This document shows positions 1-5,000 of a stretch of DNA of 5,861 bases, piece after piece; the first letter of the stretch is position 1; every line of letters starts with the position of its first letter. The stretch comes from Dehalococcoidia bacterium. GTDB taxonomy: Bacteria > Chloroflexota > Dehalococcoidia > GIF9 > AB-539-J10. Location of the stretch: assembly GCA_030606765.1 (NCBI GenBank), contig JAUWFX010000117.1, positions 1-5,861 on the forward strand, in the 5' to 3' direction. The notes below the pieces were generated by a model. It worked only from the letters and a program-made list of their open reading frames with translations. It was not told where the DNA came from and ran no database searches. The translations under genes and the position numbers were made by a program.

Positions 1-345
1 GCCTCAAGAGTGGGTCTCATAGACAATGGTAGAATGATAGCCGAAGGCACTCCTGATGAACTCAAGAGGAAACATACTGTCGAGGATGTGATTACCGTGG
101 AGACGGCTGTGAAGACCGATAGCGTGCTCTCAGTATTGAAGGGTTTTAGCATCGACGGAAGGGTGGCGGAATCAGAGGCTGGCTACAAAATCTACTCGCG
201 AAACGGGGACAGAGTACTGGCAGATGTGGTAAGAAGCCTTGATCAAGCCGGATATAAGGTGATGCGTATCGAAATGGCGAGGCCCACCCTGGAAGATGTC
301 TTCTTCAGACTGACCGAAAGGCACTTACAGGAGGCAACCGGGTAA
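1..345 (+). CDS. ABC-2 exporter ATP-binding subunit, C-terminal part (5' end outside window)
   Basis: This is the C-terminal 114 residues of an ABC transporter ATPase that would power the permease encoded next to it. Reading frame 1 is open from the first base, so the gene begins upstream of the window. Walker A, the ABC signature and Walker B lie outside. What is visible is the stretch just after the H-loop region (RVGLIDNGRMIAEGTPDELK), standard for this family. A regulatory-type C-terminal domain follows, ending in RPTLEDVFFRLTERHL, the hallmark tail of DrrA/CcmA-like drug, lipid or polysaccharide exporters. The TAA stop at 343-345 directly touches the permease start, so the two are one operon. 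Substrate cannot be told. Family call is secure; an ATG-like start inside this fragment would be artificial. Confidence 0.93.
   Translation, partial: ASRVGLIDNGRMIAEGTPDELKRKHTVEDVITVETAVKTDSVLSVLKGFSIDGRVAESEAGYKIYSRNGDRVLADVVRSLDQAGYKVMRIEMARPTLEDVFFRLTERHLQEATG
329..334 (+). promoter_or_regulatory. Shine-Dalgarno site supporting the TTG start of the permease
   Basis: AGGAGG, a full anti-SD match, lies inside the last codons of the ATPase, 11 bases before the TTG at 346. No ATG occurs in that frame before codon 36, which would remove the first membrane segment, so this site decides for TTG. Confidence 0.75.
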
Positions 346-1119
346 TTGAGGCAGATAGCTGCAGCCTATAACAAGGCAGTCAAGGAGCTGATCAGGGAGA
401 AGTCGGCACTGTTTTGGACCATAGCCTGGCCGATAATCTGGGTAATCATGGGAAGCTTCATATTTACAGGCAGCGCCCCTCAAGAAGTGATTCCCTATAT
501 CAAGGGTTCTATCGCCATTTCAATGATGGTTTTCGCTCTGATGATGGCCGGCATGACCAACCTTCCCGCTAGTATTGCTGGAGATAGGGCAAATGGGCTA
601 CTTGCCAAACTCATATCAATGCCCATAAAACCTTACAAGGATTTCATTGGCAGAATTTCTGCCGTGGTTACCCTTTCTTTGCTGGCAGCAGCCCTGGTTA
701 TAGTAATTGGTATCGCGGTCGGTGCACGTTTCACAGGAGCTGGAGTCGAGATACCACAGGCTGTTGGCTTCGTCTTTCTGGTAATTTGCGCCTCTGCCGG
801 AGTGGGGCTCATTATCGGCACATTGATAAAGCATCTCCAAGGCGCGATTATGACAGGGGTTGGCATTGCAGTAATAACATCTTTCATATCGGGCCTATTT
901 GCTCCATACGAGGTTCTGCCGGTGCCACTTCAGGTATTTTCTCGAGTCTATCCCATTTCGTCAGCACAGGCATCAATCGTACACTTGCTGGCCGGACCAG
1001 ATATGGTTGCGTATAATCCTTTAACTTCCGGCCAGATAACTCTCACTATAGCTCTTTCTTTTGCACTTCTCCTTGTCGGTACGGTCTTATACTCAAGACT
1101 CGGCTGGAAGCTCGAGTAA
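346..1119 (+). CDS. ABC-2 type transporter permease
   Basis: This is the membrane subunit of the exporter whose ATPase ends immediately upstream. The protein has 257 residues, the usual size for ABC2_membrane permeases. A short amphipathic N-terminus (residues 1-20) precedes about six predicted membrane segments near residues 22-41, 52-73, 104-126, 137-160, 166-187 and 231-250. Between segments 2 and 3 lies the cytoplasmic family motif, here DRANGLLAKLISMPIKP (residues 80-96), the counterpart of the ERERGTLE..L.TPI signature that couples to the ATPase. The segment SGLFAPYEVLPVPLQVFSRVYPISSA (182-207) matches the conserved re-entrant or amphipathic region before the last helix. Start is TTG directly after the ATPase stop codon, with AGGAGG upstream; translation is probably coupled. 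Related permeases export drugs, lipids or polysaccharides; the substrate here is unknown. Confidence 0.93.
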   Translation: MRQIAAAYNKAVKELIREKSALFWTIAWPIIWVIMGSFIFTGSAPQEVIPYIKGSIAISMMVFALMMAGMTNLPASIAGDRANGLLAKLISMPIKPYKDFIGRISAVVTLSLLAAALVIVIGIAVGARFTGAGVEIPQAVGFVFLVICASAGVGLIIGTLIKHLQGAIMTGVGIAVITSFISGLFAPYEVLPVPLQVFSRVYPISSAQASIVHLLAGPDMVAYNPLTSGQITLTIALSFALLLVGTVLYSRLGWKLE

Positions 1120-1188
1120 TTAATCAACCTCTATAAAATGAGTGTAAATAGCCCTGGCTGATGTCACGAATAGGAGCCAAAAGGATAA

Positions 1189-2313
1189 ATGCTTGTTGAA
1201 ATCGATGTAGCAATCATTGGCGCTGGGGTGATTGGCCTGGCTACGGCTCGTGAAATCGCACAAGAAAAAAAAGGAGTTTTCGTCTTTGAAAAGAACCGCA
1301 CCTTTGGGCTCGAGACTAGTAGCAGGAATAGTGAAGTAATTCACGCCGGTATTTACTATCCTGAGGACTCTCTTAAGGCTAAGCTTTGTGTAGAAGGCAA
1401 AAGCCTGCTTTACAAGCTTTGTGACAAGCATAATATCACCTATAAGAAAACTGGCAAGATTATCGTGGCAGCAGACGAAAATGAGATTAGCTGGCTCGAA
1501 GAACTTTACAAGCAAGGAAGAAAAAATGGCGTCGATGATTTAGTGCTCCTTTCCCGGACGGAATTGAAGAAACTCGAGCCAAACATCGAAGCTAGAGCTG
1601 GACTATTATCCCCATCCAGCGGAATTTTGGATTCCTACACTTTGCTGAAGTTTCTTTACAGCCAAGCGAGGGAAAAGGGAGCCAGGTTTGTCTTCGACAC
1701 TGAGGTGATAGGAATAGAAAGGGCAGGGGCAAAGTACAAAGTTCAAATAAAGGACCGAGATGGGATTTCTGCTTTTGTTGCCCATGTTGTCGTGAACTGC
1801 GCTGGCTTAAACTCTGACAAGATAGCCCAGCTAGCTGGGATAGATATAGCTAAAGCAGGTTACAAGCTTCATTATTGCAAAGGCGAATACTTCAGTCTAA
1901 GTTCAAAATATAGAAATCTTGTAGTCAGGCTCATCTACCCTGTCCCAGAGCAAGCTGGACATGGAATTCATTTGAGGCAGGGGCTCGATGGTAGGGTGCT
2001 ACTTGGCCCCAGTGCTCGCTATGTTGAAGCGATAGATTATGCGGTTGATGAGACACAGAAGCAAGCTTTCTACAATTCAGCCAAGAGATTCCTCCCCCTT
2101 GTTGAACTTGAAGATTTAGACCCCGAATCTGCTGGCATAAGGCCTAAGCTTCAAGGGCCAGACGAAGCCTTCCGCGATTTCGTCATTGCCCGTGAAGAGA
2201 AAAAAAGCCTCTCGAGCTTAATAAATCTAATCGGAATAGAATCCCCGGGTCTAACTGCCTCTCCTGCCATTGCCAGATACGTGGGCAGAATGGTGGATGA
2301 GCTTTTTGACTGA
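1189..2313 (+). CDS. lhgO: FAD-dependent oxidoreductase, L-2-hydroxyglutarate oxidase (LhgO/L2HGDH) family
   Basis: A DAO-fold flavoprotein of 374 residues, complete and of usual family length. It probably oxidises a 2-hydroxy acid such as L-2-hydroxyglutarate to the keto acid and passes electrons to a quinone or other acceptor. The N-terminal Rossmann motif is GAGVIGLA (11-18), with Glu35 closing the second strand to hold the FAD ribose. The most telling stretch is SSRNSEVIHAGIYYP (44-58) followed by SLKAKLCVEG, typical of COG0579. VVNCAGLNSDKIA (201-213) is the second FAD-contact region, HLRQGLDGRVLLGP (261-274) the substrate-domain strand, and GIRPKL plus GIESPGLTASPAIA near the C-terminus complete the FAD site. 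ATG 1189 immediately follows an in-frame TAA, so no longer start exists; AGGAG at 1172-1176 is a somewhat distant SD. An 8-A run occupies codons 26-28. Exact substrate is inferred from family; related dehydrogenases such as GlpA-type enzymes are the alternative. Confidence 0.85.
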   Translation: MLVEIDVAIIGAGVIGLATAREIAQEKKGVFVFEKNRTFGLETSSRNSEVIHAGIYYPEDSLKAKLCVEGKSLLYKLCDKHNITYKKTGKIIVAADENEISWLEELYKQGRKNGVDDLVLLSRTELKKLEPNIEARAGLLSPSSGILDSYTLLKFLYSQAREKGARFVFDTEVIGIERAGAKYKVQIKDRDGISAFVAHVVVNCAGLNSDKIAQLAGIDIAKAGYKLHYCKGEYFSLSSKYRNLVVRLIYPVPEQAGHGIHLRQGLDGRVLLGPSARYVEAIDYAVDETQKQAFYNSAKRFLPLVELEDLDPESAGIRPKLQGPDEAFRDFVIAREEKKSLSSLINLIGIESPGLTASPAIARYVGRMVDELFD

Positions 2314-2330
2314 GGTTATTAGGAACGGGA

Positions 2331-2353
2331 CTGTGGCTGTAAAGACACCACAG
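2331..2353. other. Small hairpin after the oxidoreductase gene, possible weak terminator
   Basis: CTGTGG (2331-2336) pairs with CCACAG (2348-2353); inside, TGT and ACA also pair around an AAAG loop, leaving one bulged C. It sits 17 bases past the stop codon, where a terminator is expected, but no T-run follows on either strand, so intrinsic termination is doubtful. It may instead protect the 3' end of the mRNA. Confidence 0.3.
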
Positions 2354-2444
2354 AGTCTTAGTTACATGGTATTTATCAAATTCTGCTGTAAGAAGTTTAA
2401 AAATTTGGCATTTAATTTTTCGCGGGCAGCCCTCCCCTAATGTC

Positions 2445-2472
2445 AGTTGACATAATGTTCTAATTGCCTGAT
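2445..2472 (-). other. Candidate dif-like recombination site beside the xer gene
   Basis: Read on the minus strand this 28-bp segment has the 11-6-11 layout of a Xer site. One arm, TTATGTCAACT (2445-2455), differs at one position from the XerD arm of B. subtilis dif and at two from that of E. coli dif, as recalled. The other arm, ATCAGGCAATT (2462-2472), matches the XerC consensus poorly. The segment ends one base from the stop codon of the recombinase. The single well-conserved arm and the position are the only support, so this is tentative. Confidence 0.25.
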
Positions 2473-2473
2473 T

Positions 2474-3412
2474 CTAATCTGTCTTAGCCAGAGGATGGTA
2501 TTTGCGGTGAGTCTCTTCAGCATACTTATCGGAGGCATGGACATAGCGGGTGGTGGTATCCAAGGATTCATGACCGAGAAGAATTTGAAGAGCTGCCGGA
2601 TTAGCACCTTTTTCAGCCAGATAAGTAGCGAAACCATGCCTCAGGGAATGTGCTGAAGTTGGGACGTTGATCTTTAATTTCTCCCGGTATCTCTTAATTC
2701 TATCCTGAAGATAATTGGTGGAAATCCTTTTCCTTGATTTAGCTACATTTCTGCCGGCATACGGGATAAAAAGGGCAGTACAATCATCCTGGCGAGTCAC
2801 TAAATATGCATCCAGGTGTTGTTTAGCCCGTGGAGTTAAGTAAACGAAGCGTTGCTTTCTGCCTTTACCGGTAATAAAAATCCGCCCGGTATCGTCGATT
2901 TGGCTACGGTTTAGATTGCATAGCTCAGAGATGCGCATGCCAGTGGCAAATAGCACTTCCAGCATGGCGCGGTTCCTTAAAGCCGTTTTGATATTTGACT
3001 CTAAGGAACTTGGCGCTTCAATCAGTCTAATTAAATCCCCGAGCTCAGCTACTTGGGGATGTTTTTTCCCAGCCTTGGTTAATTTCACCGCTTCAGGCGG
3101 CAAAGGACAAGGGTAATCAACGTCAATTAAGTAACGCAGGTAAGCTCTCAGCGCTGACAGCATGCGGTTTATAGAGCGGGAATCAAGCTGTTTTTCGCCT
3201 TGCTTTCCCAGATTCGCTGTTTTGCGATCACGCGAACCTAAATATGCTTTGTAGTAGGTGATAGCGCGCTTATCAATCTTATCAAACTCAATGTTGCTTT
3301 CATCCAGGAAATTGCTGAAAACATTTAAATCCCGCTCATAGTTGTAAGTTGTTTCAGAAGAATATTTATTGGCTTGTAAATTTAGTAAAAAATCATCGAC
3401 ATGCGGCAACAT
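2474..3412 (-). CDS. Xer-type tyrosine recombinase
   Basis: A site-specific recombinase of 312 residues, close to the 295-310 of XerC/XerD. The N-terminal SAM-like core-binding domain spans about residues 1-105 (VDDFLLNLQANKYSSETTYNY onward). The catalytic domain carries the complete set: Arg160 in ATGMRISEL, Lys183 in TGKGRKQRFV, His255 and Arg258 in AHSLRHGFATYL, His281 in ILLGHESL and the nucleophile Tyr290 in TTTRYVHAS. All are in the expected order and spacing, so the enzyme should be active. It is likely to act on a dif-like site for chromosome dimer resolution. XerC, XerD or a single-recombinase type cannot be separated by eye. ATG 3412 has AAGGAGG eight bases upstream and a strong promoter. 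No tRNA, excisionase or phage gene flanks it, which argues against an element integrase. It is transcribed divergently from yggS. Confidence 0.92.
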   Translation of the reverse strand: MLPHVDDFLLNLQANKYSSETTYNYERDLNVFSNFLDESNIEFDKIDKRAITYYKAYLGSRDRKTANLGKQGEKQLDSRSINRMLSALRAYLRYLIDVDYPCPLPPEAVKLTKAGKKHPQVAELGDLIRLIEAPSSLESNIKTALRNRAMLEVLFATGMRISELCNLNRSQIDDTGRIFITGKGRKQRFVYLTPRAKQHLDAYLVTRQDDCTALFIPYAGRNVAKSRKRISTNYLQDRIKRYREKLKINVPTSAHSLRHGFATYLAEKGANPAALQILLGHESLDTTTRYVHASDKYAEETHRKYHPLAKTD

Positions 3413-3420
3413 CGACCTTA

Positions 3421-3427
3421 CCTCCTT
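3421..3427 (-). promoter_or_regulatory. Strong Shine-Dalgarno of the recombinase gene
   Basis: On the minus strand this reads AAGGAGG, a perfect anti-SD match, eight bases from the ATG at 3412. It fixes that start. Its first five or so bases also form one arm of an inverted repeat with 3444-3451. Confidence 0.85.
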
Positions 3428-3451
3428 ACAGGTTACAACTGAGTGTAAGGA
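3423..3451 (-). promoter_or_regulatory. Inverted repeat able to mask the recombinase SD
   Basis: TCCTTACA (3423-3430) and TGTAAGGA (3444-3451) are a perfect 8-bp inverted repeat separated by 13 bases. In the minus-strand mRNA the 3' arm contains AAGGA of the SD, so folding would block ribosome entry. A second, competing pairing upstream (3438-3465) uses part of the same 5' arm. Regulation is inferred from geometry only. Confidence 0.4.
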
Positions 3452-3465
3452 ATATTATACTCAGT
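3438..3465. promoter_or_regulatory. Dyad overlapping the recombinase transcription start, possible operator
   Basis: ACTGAGT (3438-3444) and ACTCAGT (3459-3465) form a perfect 7-bp inverted repeat whose arm centres are 21 bp apart, two helical turns. It lies just downstream of the -10 box, covering the expected start of transcription. This is the position of a repressor operator; it could equally fold in RNA. Confidence 0.35.
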
Positions 3466-3468
3466 CAA

Positions 3469-3497
3469 ATTATGCCTACAGACACTCTTTTTGTCAA
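3469..3497 (-). promoter_or_regulatory. Sigma-70-type promoter of the recombinase gene
   Basis: On the minus strand TTGACA (3497-3492, perfect -35) is followed after exactly 17 bases by CATAAT (3474-3469, five of six -10 bases). The expected start is near 3461-3463, giving a leader of about 50 bases before ATG 3412. A second -10-like TATAAT at 3459-3454 lacks a good -35 at the right distance. Confidence 0.75.
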
Positions 3498-3668
3498 CCC
3501 CTATTTACCCGAGACTGCTTAATAACCATTTGGCCTTCCGGGCCTTTCGCTTTTTGTCCTTTCAATAATCAATTGGCCCATAACTTCTCTCGGGCATCCC
3601 AACTTTGGTTAGAGGTAAGAACGTCTTTCATACCTGCAGCATTCCTTATCCTTGAAGCTGCAAGCTCA
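3498..3668. other. Intergenic region upstream of yggS, no gene seen
   Basis: I find no coding frame, tRNA or convincing plus-strand sigma-70 promoter here. A frame continuous with yggS is open through this stretch, but its translation is rich in Cys, Phe and Trp and resembles nothing known. Visible structure: a short GC-rich foldback GGCC-TTCCG-GGCC at 3532-3544 followed by a T5 run (3551-3555), and TGCAGC/GCTGCA (3635-3640 and 3657-3662), a 6-bp inverted repeat ending six bases before the yggS ATG. Confidence 0.5.
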
Positions 3669-4364
3669 ATGGATTACAATCATGATGTGGCAAGCGAGTT
3701 AACTAAACAAAGCATTACCCGATTATTAGCTGAACTCCCTGACGGAGTCGAGGTGGTGGCGGCAGCAAAAACAAGAACACCTGAGGAAGTTCTGGAAGCT
3801 GTTCAGGCGGGAATAGAAGTCATTGGAGAAAATTATGTCAAGGAAGCAAAGGAAGCATATGAGCTGGTGGGAAAGAGAGCGCAATGGCATTTTATTGGGA
3901 CCTTTCAAAAGCATAATGTCAGGAGAAAGGTGCTGGAAATGTTCGACATGATAGAAAGTGTCGATTCTTTAGAAATAGCCAGGGAAATTGATAGAAAGTG
4001 TGCTCAAATTGGCAAAATGATGCCGATATTGATTGAGGTAAACAGTGGCAGAGAACCCCAGAAATCGGGAGTGCTGCCAGAGGATGTGGAACAATTAATA
4101 AGAGAGATATCCGGTCTTAGGAATATCAAAGTGATGGGTCTTATGACTATGGGGCCTCGTTTTGGAAACCCTGAAGACTCCAGGCCTTATTTTGTGGAGA
4201 CAAGAAGAATATTTGAAGTAATTAAAGGGCTGAAGTTGCCCAAAGTAGAGATGAGATATCTTTCTATGGGCATGACTAATTCTTATAAAGTTGCCTTGGA
4301 GGAAGGCGCTAATATAATCAGAATAGGCACTAAGATATTTGGCGAAAGGGTTTGTTCTTTATAA
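3669..4364 (+). CDS. yggS: YggS/PLPBP family pyridoxal phosphate homeostasis protein
   Basis: A PLP-binding protein of 231 residues (E. coli YggS has 234) with a single alanine-racemase-like N-terminal barrel domain and no racemase C-terminal domain. The family buffers intracellular PLP and affects amino-acid pools. Lys34 in VVAAAKTRTPEEV is the Schiff-base lysine. GENYVKEA (54-61) and WHFIG (74-78) follow, then LIEVNSGREPQKSG, VMGLMTMGP, YLSMGMTNSYKVA and IRIGTKIFGER, the last two holding the PLP phosphate. The usual FIGHLQxNK is FIGTFQKHNV here and GMS is GMT, as in a divergent branch that I recall from archaea and some anaerobic bacteria. ATG 3669 is chosen because homology begins just after it and length fits; no clear SD precedes it. 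Frame is open upstream to 3369, overlapping the recombinase, which is not credible as coding. Its stop is interlocked with that of the convergent MBL gene. Confidence 0.9.
   Translation: MDYNHDVASELTKQSITRLLAELPDGVEVVAAAKTRTPEEVLEAVQAGIEVIGENYVKEAKEAYELVGKRAQWHFIGTFQKHNVRRKVLEMFDMIESVDSLEIAREIDRKCAQIGKMMPILIEVNSGREPQKSGVLPEDVEQLIREISGLRNIKVMGLMTMGPRFGNPEDSRPYFVETRRIFEVIKGLKLPKVEMRYLSMGMTNSYKVALEEGANIIRIGTKIFGERVCSL
4359..4364. other. Interlocked stop codons in a TTATAA palindrome
   Basis: TTATAA reads as Leu-stop in both directions: it ends yggS on the plus strand (TAA 4362-4364) and the MBL gene on the minus strand (TAA 4361-4359). There is no room for a terminator between the genes, so each transcript must run into the other gene. 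Confidence 0.9.
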
Positions 4365-5000
4365 TTCGATTACCAACCCTGCCCCACACTCTAAAGTTTT
4401 ATCTTTAAATAAATCTCTTATCTCTTGTTTGTACATGGTGCAATGGCAAGGGCAAATCAACGATAAGCCACGGAAAGCTTCAAAATTATGAAATCCATGG
4501 AACCCACCGGCAATTCCATAGAGTTCCCCAAACTTTGCAGCAGCGGCGAGAATGCTTCTCATCCTAGGGTGAGCACAACCTGTAAGCACAAATATGCCCT
4601 TATCAGTTTTGATGGCTAGGGATTGCTCTACTCCTTCGAGTTCACCAGTCGAGAAGATGTTTTCACGAATTTGAACGGAATTTTTGACCGTGGTTACCTT
4701 CCTCCCTGGAAATGCTCTCCTAAAGGAGCTTGGGAGGTAAAGTTCGGCAACCTTATTTATTCTAAGGATTTCAGAAAGTCCTCCGGTATGGTCGCCATGG
4801 GCATGAGAGATTACGATTATACCTATGTCCTTTGGGTCGATATTAAGCTCCTTCATATTATGTAGTAGTGTAGGGCTATCGGCGCCTGTATCAAACAAGA
4901 GCGGTGATACTTCTGCATCTTCAATAAGGGCAGAAAATCCCCAACCCTGCCTTAGCCCCACCTTTCTTACTTCATTGTCATAAACAATTGTAATTTTCAT
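4359..5000 (-). CDS. Metallo-beta-lactamase-fold hydrolase, COG1237 type
   Basis: A complete cytoplasmic MBL-fold protein of 213 residues, a little short for its family. The metal motif is SHAHGDHTGG (65-74), giving His66, His68, Asp70 and His71. Later ligands are probably His144 in VLTGCAHPRMRSIL, His168 in GGFHGF and His186 in CPCHCT. The TGCxH and GGFH signatures together are typical of COG1237, some members of which are annotated as dihydropterin-related phosphate synthases; I do not assign that reaction here. Unusual is the cysteine cluster Cys183, Cys185 and Cys187 around His186, with Cys142 near His144. ATG 5000 overlaps the hflX stop as ATGA, with AAAGGAG only three bases upstream, so translation probably relies on coupling. 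The 3' end overlaps yggS by six bases. Substrate unknown. Confidence 0.88.
   Translation of the reverse strand: MKITIVYDNEVRKVGLRQGWGFSALIEDAEVSPLLFDTGADSPTLLHNMKELNIDPKDIGIIVISHAHGDHTGGLSEILRINKVAELYLPSSFRRAFPGRKVTTVKNSVQIRENIFSTGELEGVEQSLAIKTDKGIFVLTGCAHPRMRSILAAAAKFGELYGIAGGFHGFHNFEAFRGLSLICPCHCTMYKQEIRDLFKDKTLECGAGLVIEL

Noticed and set aside
1132..1137. TATAAA as a -10 box for the oxidoreductase
   Set aside because: No acceptable -35 element lies 16-18 bases upstream.
1138..1199. Chain of two tiny open frames (7 and 12 codons) before the oxidoreductase
   Set aside because: They have no SD of their own and no regulatory peptide pattern; such short frames arise by chance.
1120..1515. 131-codon open frame on the minus strand
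   Set aside because: It lies antisense to the clearly recognised oxidoreductase and its translation shows no known motif.
2399..2420. AAAAATT/AATTTTT foldback as a terminator
   Set aside because: The stem is only A-T pairs and thermodynamically weak; such symmetry is common in AT-rich gaps.
2474..3412. Integrase of a mobile element
   Set aside because: No tRNA, direct att repeats, excisionase or cargo genes are present; protein length and flanking housekeeping genes fit a chromosomal Xer.
3605..3662. tRNA-like D-loop string TTGGTTAGAGGTA
   Set aside because: No matching acceptor stem, anticodon arm or T-loop motif follows.
3369..3668. 100-codon upstream extension of yggS in the same frame
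   Set aside because: It overlaps the recombinase start, promoter and SD, and its Cys- and Phe-rich translation resembles no YggS N-terminus; the ATG at 3669 gives family length.
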